From Streptomyces luteogriseus (lineage in GTDB: Bacteria > Actinomycetota > Actinomycetes > Streptomycetales > Streptomycetaceae), in the NCBI RefSeq assembly GCF_014205055.1, contig NZ_JACHMS010000001.1, positions 2,418,001 through 2,482,000 of the forward strand: a stretch of DNA of 64,000 bases. The letters are read 5' to 3'. Within the stretch, counting starts at the first letter, position 1, and each line of letters begins with the position of its first letter. Below the pieces are notes generated by a model, which had not been told where the DNA came from, ran no database searches, and worked only from the letters and a program-made list of their open reading frames with translations. The position numbers and the translations under genes are program-made. Below are positions 41,828 through 49,398 of the stretch, in pieces.

Positions 41828-42549
41828 CGCCCGCCCCGGTCGCCGTGGCCCACCGGGGCGACCCCTATCGCATCCGTGAGAACACCGTGGCCTCGCTGCG
41901 TTCCGCCCTGCGCGGGGGTGCGGACGCGGTGGAGATCGACGTACGGCTCACCCGGGACGGTGTGCCGGTACTGCTGCACGACGCGACGCTGAAGCGGCTG
42001 TGGGAGCACGAACGGCCGGTGAACGCGCTGTCCTTCGAGGAGGTGCGCGGGCTGACCGACGGCGGGGTGCCGGCCCTGGCCGAGGCACTGGCCGCGACCG
42101 ACGGGCACCGGGTGATGATCGACCTGCCCGGGTCGCCCGGCGTGCGGGCGGTGCGCCGGATCATGGGAGTGGTGGAGGAGGCCGGGGCGGCGGAGCGCGT
42201 CTACTACTGCGCGGACGCCGACGCCATGCTCGCCGTGCGCGTGGCGGATCCGGGCGCCGAGATCGCCCTCACCTGGACGACGCTGGCCCCGCCGCGGCCC
42301 GTACTGCTGGAGGCGATCCGCCCGCGCTGGCTCAACTACCGCTTCTCCCTGGTGGACCGCCCCCTCGCCGAGCGCGTGCACCGCGACGGCTTCCTGCTGT
42401 CCGTCTGGACCCCCGACACCCGCCGCTCCATGCGCCGACTGCTGGAGGCGGGCGTGGACTCCATCACGACCAACCGCGTCGACGTGCTGTGCGCTACACG
42501 CGCGAGCGCTGCGGCACCGTCGCCGGATCGGCCGGGGTCGCGCGCGTGA
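41824..42549 (+). CDS. Glycerophosphodiester phosphodiesterase
   Basis: This 241-residue TIM-barrel enzyme of the GDPD family has the catalytic HRG at AHRGDPYRIRENT, the metal ligands in AVEIDVRLTRDG and the second catalytic His in LLHDATLKRL. The C-terminal LEAGVDSITTNRVDVL matches the family end. It would cut glycerophosphodiesters to glycerol-3-phosphate and an alcohol. It has no signal peptide. The GTG overlaps the upstream deaminase stop. The last 56 bases overlap the 3' end of the convergent sigma-factor gene. Confidence 0.9.
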   Translation: MTPAPVAVAHRGDPYRIRENTVASLRSALRGGADAVEIDVRLTRDGVPVLLHDATLKRLWEHERPVNALSFEEVRGLTDGGVPALAEALAATDGHRVMIDLPGSPGVRAVRRIMGVVEEAGAAERVYYCADADAMLAVRVADPGAEIALTWTTLAPPRPVLLEAIRPRWLNYRFSLVDRPLAERVHRDGFLLSVWTPDTRRSMRRLLEAGVDSITTNRVDVLCATRASAAAPSPDRPGSRA

Positions 42550-44158
42550 CGTACTGCGGCACCGGCGCGCTGTCCGTGCCGGTGTCGCGGACGAGGCCGT
42601 AGCGGATGGTGCCGTCGGCAGGACCCTCGTTGACGTCCTTCACCACCGCGTCCCGGTTCGACGGGGAGACGGCGATCCCGTAGTCGCAGCCCCGTTCGTT
42701 CTGGGTGAGGGTGACGGTGCCGTCGAGGTAGAAGTACTCGTTCTGCCACATCTGCTGGGTGCCGGGCGGAAGGACCGCGTAGCCGATGTCCGGGCCGCCC
42801 ATGCCGGTGGCGTAGCCGTTCGGGGCGCCGGGCAGCGGGTCGTCCATCCGGCGCGAGCCGCCGGACGCCACGTGGAACAGCCTGCCTTTCAGGCCGGTCC
42901 AGGTCGGCATGACCACCGCGCCGGGCCGGGCGTGCGGCGAGATCTGCCAGCGGACCAGGACATAGCCCCGGCCGGTGAGGGTCACGTGGTCGCCGCGGTG
43001 CTGCATGACGGCCTTCGGACCGCCGGTGCTGGTGATCCCGGACTCGGGGCGGCGCGGCAGGGCTGCGGGCCGGGCTTCCGGGTCGGGGGCGCGGTCGACG
43101 GCGTCGACGACCGTGCCGTACGGGTCGGTCTTCTTCGTCGTCGACGGTGAGGACTTGGGGGCGGGGGCGGGCGCGGGGGCGGGCGGGGCGGAGGTTCGCG
43201 GCGGTGCGGAGCCGGCTGTGGCCGTGGGGGTGACCGCGGCCCGGGGCGGCGGGGCATTCGGCGGCTGGGTGACGACGTAGGCGCCGCCCGCGACGATCGT
43301 CGCGCCCGCCGTCATCGCGACGGCCGGCTTGGTGAGCGCGCCGAGCAGCTTGGCGGACCAGCCGGCCGAAGTGGCGGCCGAGGTGGCGGCCGCCGCGGTC
43401 TTGCCGCCGAGGGCGAGCGACAGGGTGAAGCCGACGGGCAGCGGGACGAGGGCGATGCCGATCAGGAGGCGTTCGGTGGGGACGACGGTCTCGCGGGTGC
43501 CGCCGCAGTAGTGGCAGCCGCGCAGGTGCCGGGCCAGCCGCTTGCGCCACACCGAGTCGGGCCGGCCGTTCCACCGGCCGGTCACCTCCCCCAGGCCGGG
43601 GCAGGCGCCGTCCAGGGCGCGGACGATGCCGCGCGCCGTCTCCAGGCGCTCCTTCATCCGCTGGACGCGCACGGCGGCGTGCTGCCGGGTGATGCCCACG
43701 GCGGCGGCCAGTTCGCGCCGGGTCAGTTCGCCCGCGACCTCCAGCCACCACAGGGACAGCAGATGCCGGTCCTGGTCGTCGAGCCACCGCACCGCCTCTG
43801 CGACCTCGCGCCGCTGCCCCTCCAGCTGGAGCCGCAGCACGGTCAGTTCGGCGAAGTCGGAGGCCGCCGCCTCCTCCAGCCGGTCCGGGGTCCTGCGCCG
43901 GGCCCGGTCGCGGATCTGCCGCATGGCGATCGCCACCAGCCAGGACCGGAAGCTGTCCGGGTCGCGCAGTGAGCCGAGGTTTCCGACCGCGCGCAGCATG
44001 GTCTCCTGCACGACGTCGTCGACGTCGGCGTGCCCGTTCAGGGCCCGGCCCACGATGTTGTAGACCAGCGGCAGCCAGCCCTCGACCAGTTCGTCCAGCG
44101 CCCGCCGGTCGCCGGCCTGCGCCGCCGTGATGACGGCCCGCCAGTGCTGACTGTCCAC
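42494..44158 (-). CDS. ECF sigma factor with fused zinc anti-sigma motif, membrane helices and outer domain
   Basis: This 554-residue protein begins as an ECF sigma factor: region 2 (about residues 15-85, VDDVVQETMLRAV, FRSWLVAIAMRQIRDRARR) and region 4 (about 115-175, LTRRELAAAVGITRQHAAVRVQRMKERL). A ZAS-type zinc motif, HLRGCHYC (His211, Cys215, Cys218), follows, then hydrophobic segments near 229-250 and 277-296, a Pro/Ala linker and a C-terminal domain of about 200 residues that should lie outside the cell (WQISPHARPGAVVMPTW, QNEYFYLDGTVTLTQNERGCDYG). Sigma and its regulator thus seem to be one polypeptide. The start is the GTG with GAGAGG upstream. The signal is unknown. Confidence 0.85.
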   Translation of the reverse strand: MDSQHWRAVITAAQAGDRRALDELVEGWLPLVYNIVGRALNGHADVDDVVQETMLRAVGNLGSLRDPDSFRSWLVAIAMRQIRDRARRRTPDRLEEAAASDFAELTVLRLQLEGQRREVAEAVRWLDDQDRHLLSLWWLEVAGELTRRELAAAVGITRQHAAVRVQRMKERLETARGIVRALDGACPGLGEVTGRWNGRPDSVWRKRLARHLRGCHYCGGTRETVVPTERLLIGIALVPLPVGFTLSLALGGKTAAAATSAATSAGWSAKLLGALTKPAVAMTAGATIVAGGAYVVTQPPNAPPPRAAVTPTATAGSAPPRTSAPPAPAPAPAPKSSPSTTKKTDPYGTVVDAVDRAPDPEARPAALPRRPESGITSTGGPKAVMQHRGDHVTLTGRGYVLVRWQISPHARPGAVVMPTWTGLKGRLFHVASGGSRRMDDPLPGAPNGYATGMGGPDIGYAVLPPGTQQMWQNEYFYLDGTVTLTQNERGCDYGIAVSPSNRDAVVKDVNEGPADGTIRYGLVRDTGTDSAPVPQYVTRATPADPATVPQRSRV

Positions 44159-44285
44159 GGTGGCCTCTCGACGGCTGAGATCGGTACGTTCCGCACGCAC
44201 TTTCTCAGGCAGGACGGGGGCCTTGTCTGTACGGGGGATCACATGCGGGGAGACGGCGTGAAGGTTCCCGGGACAACAGTTTTCC

Positions 44286-44810
44286 TCAACCGCTGAGCAC
44301 CGGGGTGGCCACCGGCGCGGTCAGCGCCTCCAGCCGCTTGATCCGCTGCCGTACGACGTGGAGCGGAATCACGCCGAACACGCCGAAGGCCATGTCGATC
44401 ACCGACCACCAGAAGGGGATCCCGCGCAGCGGTCCGCAGATCAGGGCGAGCGGGACGATGCCCGCGCAGGCGATCATCCCGAACTCGACGACCCAGATGT
44501 TGCGGACCGGGTCGCGGTAGGGCCCGTAGAAGGCGACCGCGATCACCAGGTGCGCGAAGGCCAGCCAGTCCGTGCCGTAGAGCAGGAAGGGATATTCGGC
44601 GTCGGCCTGGTCCAGGCCGGCCCGGACCCGCGCGATCCAGTCCGTCAGCCCGGGCAGGTGCTCACTCACGGAGAGCGCGCGCAACAGGTCCTCGGTCCAC
44701 CGCAGCTCGTGCACGAGGGGAAAGGCCGTGGCGCCGCTCAGCACCAGGCACACGACGAAGAACACCAACCAGGCGCGGATGCCCTTCAGCAAGGCGGCTC
44801 TGTCGCTCAT
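44286..44810 (-). CDS. Conserved membrane protein of unknown function
   Basis: This 174-residue protein has four probable helices (WLVFFVVCLVLSGATAFPLV, DWLAFAHLVIAVAFYGPY, WVVEFGMIACAGIVPLALI and FWWSVIDMAFGVFGVIPLHV). The charged patch YRDPVRNIWVVEFG and the tail HVVRQRIKRLEAL are distinctive, but I do not know a function. A perfect 14-bp palindrome lies 20 bases upstream of the ATG and is probably its operator. The gene is alone on its strand between the sigma factor and the aldehyde dehydrogenase. Confidence 0.8.
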   Translation of the reverse strand: MSDRAALLKGIRAWLVFFVVCLVLSGATAFPLVHELRWTEDLLRALSVSEHLPGLTDWIARVRAGLDQADAEYPFLLYGTDWLAFAHLVIAVAFYGPYRDPVRNIWVVEFGMIACAGIVPLALICGPLRGIPFWWSVIDMAFGVFGVIPLHVVRQRIKRLEALTAPVATPVLSG

Positions 44811-44830
44811 GGCGGCACTCTACGCCCATG

Positions 44831-44844
44831 TTGAACATGTTCAA
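44831..44844. promoter_or_regulatory. Perfect palindrome TTGAACATGTTCAA upstream of the membrane protein
   Basis: A 14-bp perfect, AT-rich palindrome stands out in GC-rich surroundings, 20 bases upstream of the membrane-protein start. Its form is like TetR- or MarR-family operators. No such regulator gene is adjacent. Confidence 0.6.
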
Positions 44845-44866
44845 AAACAGTTCCGCGCGCAGACGA

Positions 44867-44899
44867 ACGGCCCCGGGCGGCATCAGCGCCCGGGGCCGT
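44867..44899. terminator. Hairpin terminator of the aldehyde dehydrogenase gene
   Basis: A perfect 13-bp stem (ACGGCCCCGGGCG with CGCCCGGGGCCGT) has a 7-base loop, 19 bases beyond the stop of the leftward dehydrogenase. Confidence 0.85.
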
Positions 44900-44917
44900 C
44901 ACGACCGAGCCGGTCGG

Positions 44918-46357
44918 CTACGCGTCCAGCGACGTCATCACGTGCTTGATCCGCGTGTAGTCGTCGAAGCCGTAGCCCGAGAGGTCCTTGCCGTAGCCGG
45001 ACTTCTTGAAGCCGCCGTGCGGCATCTCGGCGACCAGCGGGATGTGCGTGTTGATCCACACGCAGCCGAAGTCGAGCTTCTTGGACATCCGCATGGCACG
45101 GCCGTGGTCCTTGGTCCACACGGAGGAGGCCAGTGCGTACTCGACGCCGTTGGCCCACTCCACCGCCTGCTGCTCGTCGGAGAAGGACTGCACGGTGATG
45201 ACCGGGCCGAAGACCTCGTTCTGGATGATCTCGTCGGTCTGCTTCAGGCCCGAGACGACGGTCGGCGCGTAGAAGTAGCCCTTGTCGCCGACCCGCTTGC
45301 CGCCGGCCTCCACGCGCGCGTGCGCGGGCAGCCGGTCGATGAAGCCCTCGACCTGCTTGAGCTGGTTGGGGTTGTTGAGCGGGCCGAACAGCACGTCCTC
45401 GTCGTCCGGCTGGCCGGTCTTCGTCTCGGAGGCGGCCTTGGCCAGCGCCGAGACGAACTCGTCGTGGATGGACTCGTGGACGAGCACGCGGGTGGCGGCG
45501 GTGCAGTCCTGGCCGGCGTTGAAGTAGCCGGCGACCGAGATGTCCTCGACGGCCTTGGCGATGTCGGTGTCCTCGAAGACCACGACGGGGGCCTTGCCGC
45601 CCAGCTCAAGGTGGACGCGCTTGACGTCCTTGGCGGCGGACTCGGCGACCTGGATGCCGGCGCGCACCGAACCGGTGATGGAGGCCATCGCCGGGGTCTC
45701 GTGCTCGACCATCAGGCGGCCGGTGTCGCGGTCGCCGCAGATGACGTTGAAGACGCCCTTGGGGACGATCGAGCCGATGATCTCGGCCATGAGGACCGTG
45801 GAGGCCGGGGTGGTGTCGGACGGCTTCAGCACGACGGTGTTGCCCGCCGCGATCGCCGGGGCGAACTTCCACACGGCCATCATCATGGGGTAGTTCCACG
45901 GCGCGACCTGCGCGCAGACGCCGACCGGCTCGCGGCGCACGATGGAGGTCAGGCCCTCCATGTACTCGCCGGCCGAGCGGCCCTCGAGCATCCGCGCCGC
46001 GCCCGCGAAGAAGCGGATCTGGTCGACCATCGGCGGGATCTCCTCGGAGCGGGTCAGCCCGATGGGCTTGCCCGTGTTCTCCACCTCGGCCGCGATCAGC
46101 TCCTCGGCGCGCTCCTCGAAGGCGTCCGCGATCTTCAGCAGGGCCTTCTGGCGCTCGGCGGGCGTGGTGTCGCGCCAGCCGGGAAAGGCCTCGGCGGCCG
46201 CCGCCATCGCCGCGTCCACGTCCGCCTGCCCGGACAGCGGAGCGGTCGCGTACGCCTCACCCGTCGCGGGATTGACCACCTCGGTGGTCCGTCCATCGGC
46301 GGCGTCCCGGAACTCACCGCCGATGTAGTTGCGCAGACGACGAAGCTCGGTGCTCAC
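44918..46357 (-). CDS. Aldehyde dehydrogenase (gamma-aminobutyraldehyde dehydrogenase-like)
   Basis: This 479-residue ALDH has LELGGKAPVVV and GQDCTAATR (Cys285), WNYPMMMAVWK and GFKKSGYGKDLS. It is clearly related to the dehydrogenase heading the pot operon (same GQDCTAATR and C-terminal block), so the two may be partly redundant or act on different omega-amino aldehydes. The GTG start has GGAGGG six bases upstream. It is divergent from the Lrp-type regulator and aminotransferase genes, which likely control and feed it: the aminotransferase would make the aldehyde from putrescine or cadaverine and this enzyme would oxidise it. Confidence 0.9.
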   Translation of the reverse strand: MSTELRRLRNYIGGEFRDAADGRTTEVVNPATGEAYATAPLSGQADVDAAMAAAAEAFPGWRDTTPAERQKALLKIADAFEERAEELIAAEVENTGKPIGLTRSEEIPPMVDQIRFFAGAARMLEGRSAGEYMEGLTSIVRREPVGVCAQVAPWNYPMMMAVWKFAPAIAAGNTVVLKPSDTTPASTVLMAEIIGSIVPKGVFNVICGDRDTGRLMVEHETPAMASITGSVRAGIQVAESAAKDVKRVHLELGGKAPVVVFEDTDIAKAVEDISVAGYFNAGQDCTAATRVLVHESIHDEFVSALAKAASETKTGQPDDEDVLFGPLNNPNQLKQVEGFIDRLPAHARVEAGGKRVGDKGYFYAPTVVSGLKQTDEIIQNEVFGPVITVQSFSDEQQAVEWANGVEYALASSVWTKDHGRAMRMSKKLDFGCVWINTHIPLVAEMPHGGFKKSGYGKDLSGYGFDDYTRIKHVMTSLDA

Positions 46358-46521
46358 TGCCGGCCCTCCAGTTCGGATGTCCAGTACTTGAGACACCCAC
46401 CCTAGTCGGCCGACCCACGTTTTCAACACCCCCGCTCCCTTCGATCGTGCGGAATTCGCAGGACTAGGGGACTCAAACAACGGATTTCATCGATCCAGGC
46501 TTGCGGAAGTGCCGAGACCTC
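46358..46521. promoter_or_regulatory. Divergent control region between aldehyde dehydrogenase and Lrp-type gene
   Basis: This 164-base region includes AAACAACGGATTTCA near 46474, similar to a sequence upstream of the polyamine operon. An Lrp-type autoregulator would be expected to bind here. No clear -35/-10 pair is visible. Confidence 0.45.
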
Positions 46522-47061
46522 GTGCACAGTGACCTCGTGGCCAGTCGAAGCGCAGAACAGAAGGGCACGCGGGAGTCCCGCGAGCCCTCCCGCGAGTCCA
46601 GGAACGGCAGCTCGCCGCAGCTGGACGCCGTCTCCCTCGCCATCATCGAGCAGCTCCAGGAGGACGGCCGCCGGCCGTACGCCGCCATCGGCAAGGCCGT
46701 GGGCCTGTCGGAGGCGGCCGTGCGCCAGCGCGTCCAGAAGCTGCTCGACCAGGGCGTGATGCAGATCGTCGCCGTCACGGACCCGCTCACCGTGGGCTTC
46801 CGCAGACAGGCGATGGTCGGCGTCAACGTCGAGGGCGACGTGGAGTCGGTCGCGGACGCGCTGTCGGCCATGTCCGAATGCGAGTACGTGGTGATGACCG
46901 CGGGCTCCTTCGACCTGATGGTGGAGATCGTCTGCGAGGACGACGACCACCTTCTGGAGGTCATCAACAAACGCATACGGGCGGTGCCCGGAGTGCGCTC
47001 CACCGAGAGCTTCGTCTACCTCAAGCTCAAGAAGCAGACCTACATGTGGGGAACCCGATAA
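46522..47061 (+). CDS. Lrp/AsnC-family transcriptional regulator
   Basis: This regulator of about 179 residues has an N-terminal helix-turn-helix (LDAVSLAIIEQLQEDGRRPY, then IGKAVGLSEAAVRQRVQKLL) and a C-terminal RAM ligand-binding domain (VGVNVEGDVESVADALSAM, MTAGSFDLMVEIVCEDDDHL). A disordered N-terminus of about 35 residues, rich in Ser, Arg and Glu, precedes the HTH. The start is uncertain: GTG codons at 46522 and 46537 and a TTG at 46501 are in frame, none with a strong ribosome site. It lies between the divergent dehydrogenase and the aminotransferase 19 bases downstream. I recall a Streptomyces regulator of polyamine use at this position, but cannot verify it. Confidence 0.88.
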   Translation: MHSDLVASRSAEQKGTRESREPSRESRNGSSPQLDAVSLAIIEQLQEDGRRPYAAIGKAVGLSEAAVRQRVQKLLDQGVMQIVAVTDPLTVGFRRQAMVGVNVEGDVESVADALSAMSECEYVVMTAGSFDLMVEIVCEDDDHLLEVINKRIRAVPGVRSTESFVYLKLKKQTYMWGTR

Positions 47062-47080
47062 TCGTGAGGACCCGATAGCC

Positions 47081-48442
47081 GTGAGCAAGGACCTCTCCCA
47101 GACCGCGTACGACCACCTGTGGATGCACTTCACGCGCATGTCGTCGTACGAGAAGTCCCCCGTTCCCACCATCGTCCGGGGCGAGGGCACGTACATCTAC
47201 GACGACAAGGGCAAGCGCTACCTGGACGGCCTCGCCGGCCTCTTCGTGGTGCAGGCCGGGCACGGCCGGGTCGAACTCGCCGAGACCGCCTTCAAGCAGG
47301 CGCAGGAGCTCGCGTTCTTCCCGGTGTGGTCCTACGCCCACCCCAAGGCCGTCGAGCTGGCCGAGCGCCTCGCGCACCACGCCCCGGGCGACCTGAACAA
47401 GGTCTTCTTCACCACCGGCGGCGGTGAGGCGGTGGAGACCGCCTGGAAGCTCGCCAAGCAGTACTTCAAGCTGGTCGGCAAGCCCACCAAGCACAAGGTC
47501 ATCTCCCGTGCTGTCGCCTACCACGGCACCCCGCAGGGCGCCCTGTCCATCACCGGCCTGCCGGCTCTGAAGGCCCCCTTCGAGCCGCTGGTCCCGGGCG
47601 CCCACAAGGTCCCCAACACCAACATCTACCGCGCCCCGATCCACGGCGACGACCCCGAGGCCTACGGCCGCTGGGCCGCCGACCAGATCGAGCAGCAGAT
47701 CCTCTTCGAGGGCCCGGACACGGTCGCCGCGGTCTTCCTGGAGCCGGTACAGAACGCGGGCGGCTGCTTCCCGCCCCCGCCCGGCTACTTCCAGCGGGTC
47801 CGCGAGATCTGCGACCAGTACGACGTGCTGCTCGTCTCCGACGAGGTCATCTGCGCCTTCGGCCGACTGGGCACCTACTTCGCCTGCGACAAGTTCGACT
47901 ACGTGCCGGACATGATCACCTGTGCCAAGGGCATGACCTCGGGCTACTCCCCGATCGGCGCCTGCATCATCTCCGACCGCCTGGCCGAGCCGTTCTACAA
48001 GGGCGACAACACCTTCCTGCACGGCTACACCTTCGGCGGCCACCCGGTCTCCGCGGCCGTGGGCCTGGCCAACCTCGACCTGTTCGAGCGCGAGAACCTC
48101 AACCAGCACGTCCTGGACAACGAGGGCAACTTCCGCGCCACCCTGGAGAAGCTCCACGACCTGCCGATCGTCGGCGACGTCCGCGGCAACGGCTTCTTCT
48201 ACGGCATCGAGCTCGTGAAGGACAAGCACACCAAGGAGTCCTTCAACGACGAGGAGACCGAGCGCGTCCTGTACGGCTTCCTCTCCAAGGCGCTGTACGA
48301 CAACGGCCTGTACTGCCGCGCCGACGACCGTGGCGACCCGGTCGTCCAGCTCGCCCCGCCGCTGATCTCCGACCAGTCGACCTTCGACGAGATCGAGCAG
48401 ATCCTGCGCGCCACCCTCACGGAGGCGTGGACGAAGCTCTGA
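47081..48442 (+). CDS. Class-III aminotransferase (putrescine/omega-amino acid:pyruvate type)
   Basis: This 453-residue PLP enzyme has the family elements FTTGGGEAVETAWKLAKQY, AYHGTPQGALS, VSDEVICAFGRLG and the Schiff-base lysine in TCAKGMTSGYSP (Lys283). The GYSP and FPVWSYAHP features put it with the omega-amino acid:pyruvate or putrescine:pyruvate transaminases rather than GabT. With the divergent dehydrogenase it would convert putrescine to 4-aminobutanal and then GABA. The GTG start has AGGA ten bases upstream. It follows the Lrp-type gene closely, suggesting one transcript. Confidence 0.9.
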   Translation: MSKDLSQTAYDHLWMHFTRMSSYEKSPVPTIVRGEGTYIYDDKGKRYLDGLAGLFVVQAGHGRVELAETAFKQAQELAFFPVWSYAHPKAVELAERLAHHAPGDLNKVFFTTGGGEAVETAWKLAKQYFKLVGKPTKHKVISRAVAYHGTPQGALSITGLPALKAPFEPLVPGAHKVPNTNIYRAPIHGDDPEAYGRWAADQIEQQILFEGPDTVAAVFLEPVQNAGGCFPPPPGYFQRVREICDQYDVLLVSDEVICAFGRLGTYFACDKFDYVPDMITCAKGMTSGYSPIGACIISDRLAEPFYKGDNTFLHGYTFGGHPVSAAVGLANLDLFERENLNQHVLDNEGNFRATLEKLHDLPIVGDVRGNGFFYGIELVKDKHTKESFNDEETERVLYGFLSKALYDNGLYCRADDRGDPVVQLAPPLISDQSTFDEIEQILRATLTEAWTKL

Positions 48443-48480
48443 CGCCCGTCGCTCAGATCGTCTGCCTGGATGATCAACAC

Positions 48481-48527
48481 CGGCCCCGGTGCCGCCCGTT
48501 CGAGTGAGAAACGGCGGCCCGGGGCCG
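48481..48527. terminator. Hairpin terminator after the aminotransferase
   Basis: Arms 48481-48496 and 48513-48527 pair over 15 bp with one bulged base; the loop is 16 bases. It starts 38 bases past the stop. Confidence 0.75.
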
Positions 48528-48648
48528 CGTGCTGTCCGGCGGCCCGCCGCCTTCTGCCTAGCGTGCCCAGTGACCGATCGGCCCTGCCTTCGTTCCCCCG
48601 CACGGGGGATGGCACGGGAACTACGGATCTGAACCGAGGTGTACGCGC

Positions 48649-49398
48649 ATGGAGGCCCCGCCGGACAACGACGTGCTCTGGGCACGCGCCCTGCACTTCC
48701 AGCACGACGACGGTTCGCCCGCGCTCTGCGGCGTCTCGCTCGGCGTGCGCGAGGGCGAGATCCTCGCCCTGAGCGGCCCGCGCGGCAGCGGCAAGACGAC
48801 CCTGCTGCGGTGCCTGTCCGGCCTGGTGCCCGTGCGGCGCGGCGAGGTCTGGTTCAACAGCGTGCCCGTGCACACCATGGGCCCCCTCACCCGCGAGCGG
48901 CTGCGCCGCGACCGCTTCGGCTGGATCGACCCGACCCCCTCCCTGGTCCCGGAGCTCAACGCCTGGGAGAACGCCGCCCTGCCGCTGATGCTGCGCGGCA
49001 CCAGCCGGCGCCGCGCCAAGACCGCGGCCCTGGAGTGGCTGGAGCGCCTGGACATCGGCGACAGCGCCCGCAAACGGCCGCACCAGCTGGTGCAGGCCGA
49101 GCGCCAGCGGGTCTGCATCGCCCGCGCCCTCGCCCCCGCGCCGTCGGTCCTGTTCGCCGACGAACCCACCGCGCCCTTGCACCGCGCCGACCGCGCCCAT
49201 GTGCTGCGCACCCTCACCACCGCGGCCCGCTCCCACCGCATCACCGTCGTCCTGGCCACCCATGACGCGGAGACCGCGGCCCTCGCCGACCGCACGGTGT
49301 CGCTGCTGGACGGGCGGCGCGTGCAGACGGTGCACCTGCCGCCGGTCGCCGAGCCCCGCGAGCCGGAAGGCCGGGCCGCGTGCTCGCTCTCCGTCTGA
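48649..49398 (+). CDS. ABC transporter ATP-binding protein with degenerate motifs
   Basis: This 249-residue ATPase resembles the MacB/LolD type. Walker A is intact (GPRGSGKTT), but the Q-loop position reads WIDPTPSLVPEL, with no glutamine, the signature LSGGQ is replaced by QLVQAERQRVCIARAL, and the D-loop after Walker B (LFADEPTAPLHRAD) lacks the usual LD. The H-loop histidine (LATHD) is kept. ATP binding may persist while hydrolysis or dimer closure is altered. It overlaps the next gene by 19 bases and should form a complex with that membrane protein. The ATG follows a weak upstream site (AACCGAGG). Confidence 0.85.
   Translation: MEAPPDNDVLWARALHFQHDDGSPALCGVSLGVREGEILALSGPRGSGKTTLLRCLSGLVPVRRGEVWFNSVPVHTMGPLTRERLRRDRFGWIDPTPSLVPELNAWENAALPLMLRGTSRRRAKTAALEWLERLDIGDSARKRPHQLVQAERQRVCIARALAPAPSVLFADEPTAPLHRADRAHVLRTLTTAARSHRITVVLATHDAETAALADRTVSLLDGRRVQTVHLPPVAEPREPEGRAACSLSV

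Noticed and set aside
46540..46555. Fifth LacI operator (AGTCGAAGCGCAG)
   Set aside because: Only the left half matches and it lies inside the Lrp-type coding region.
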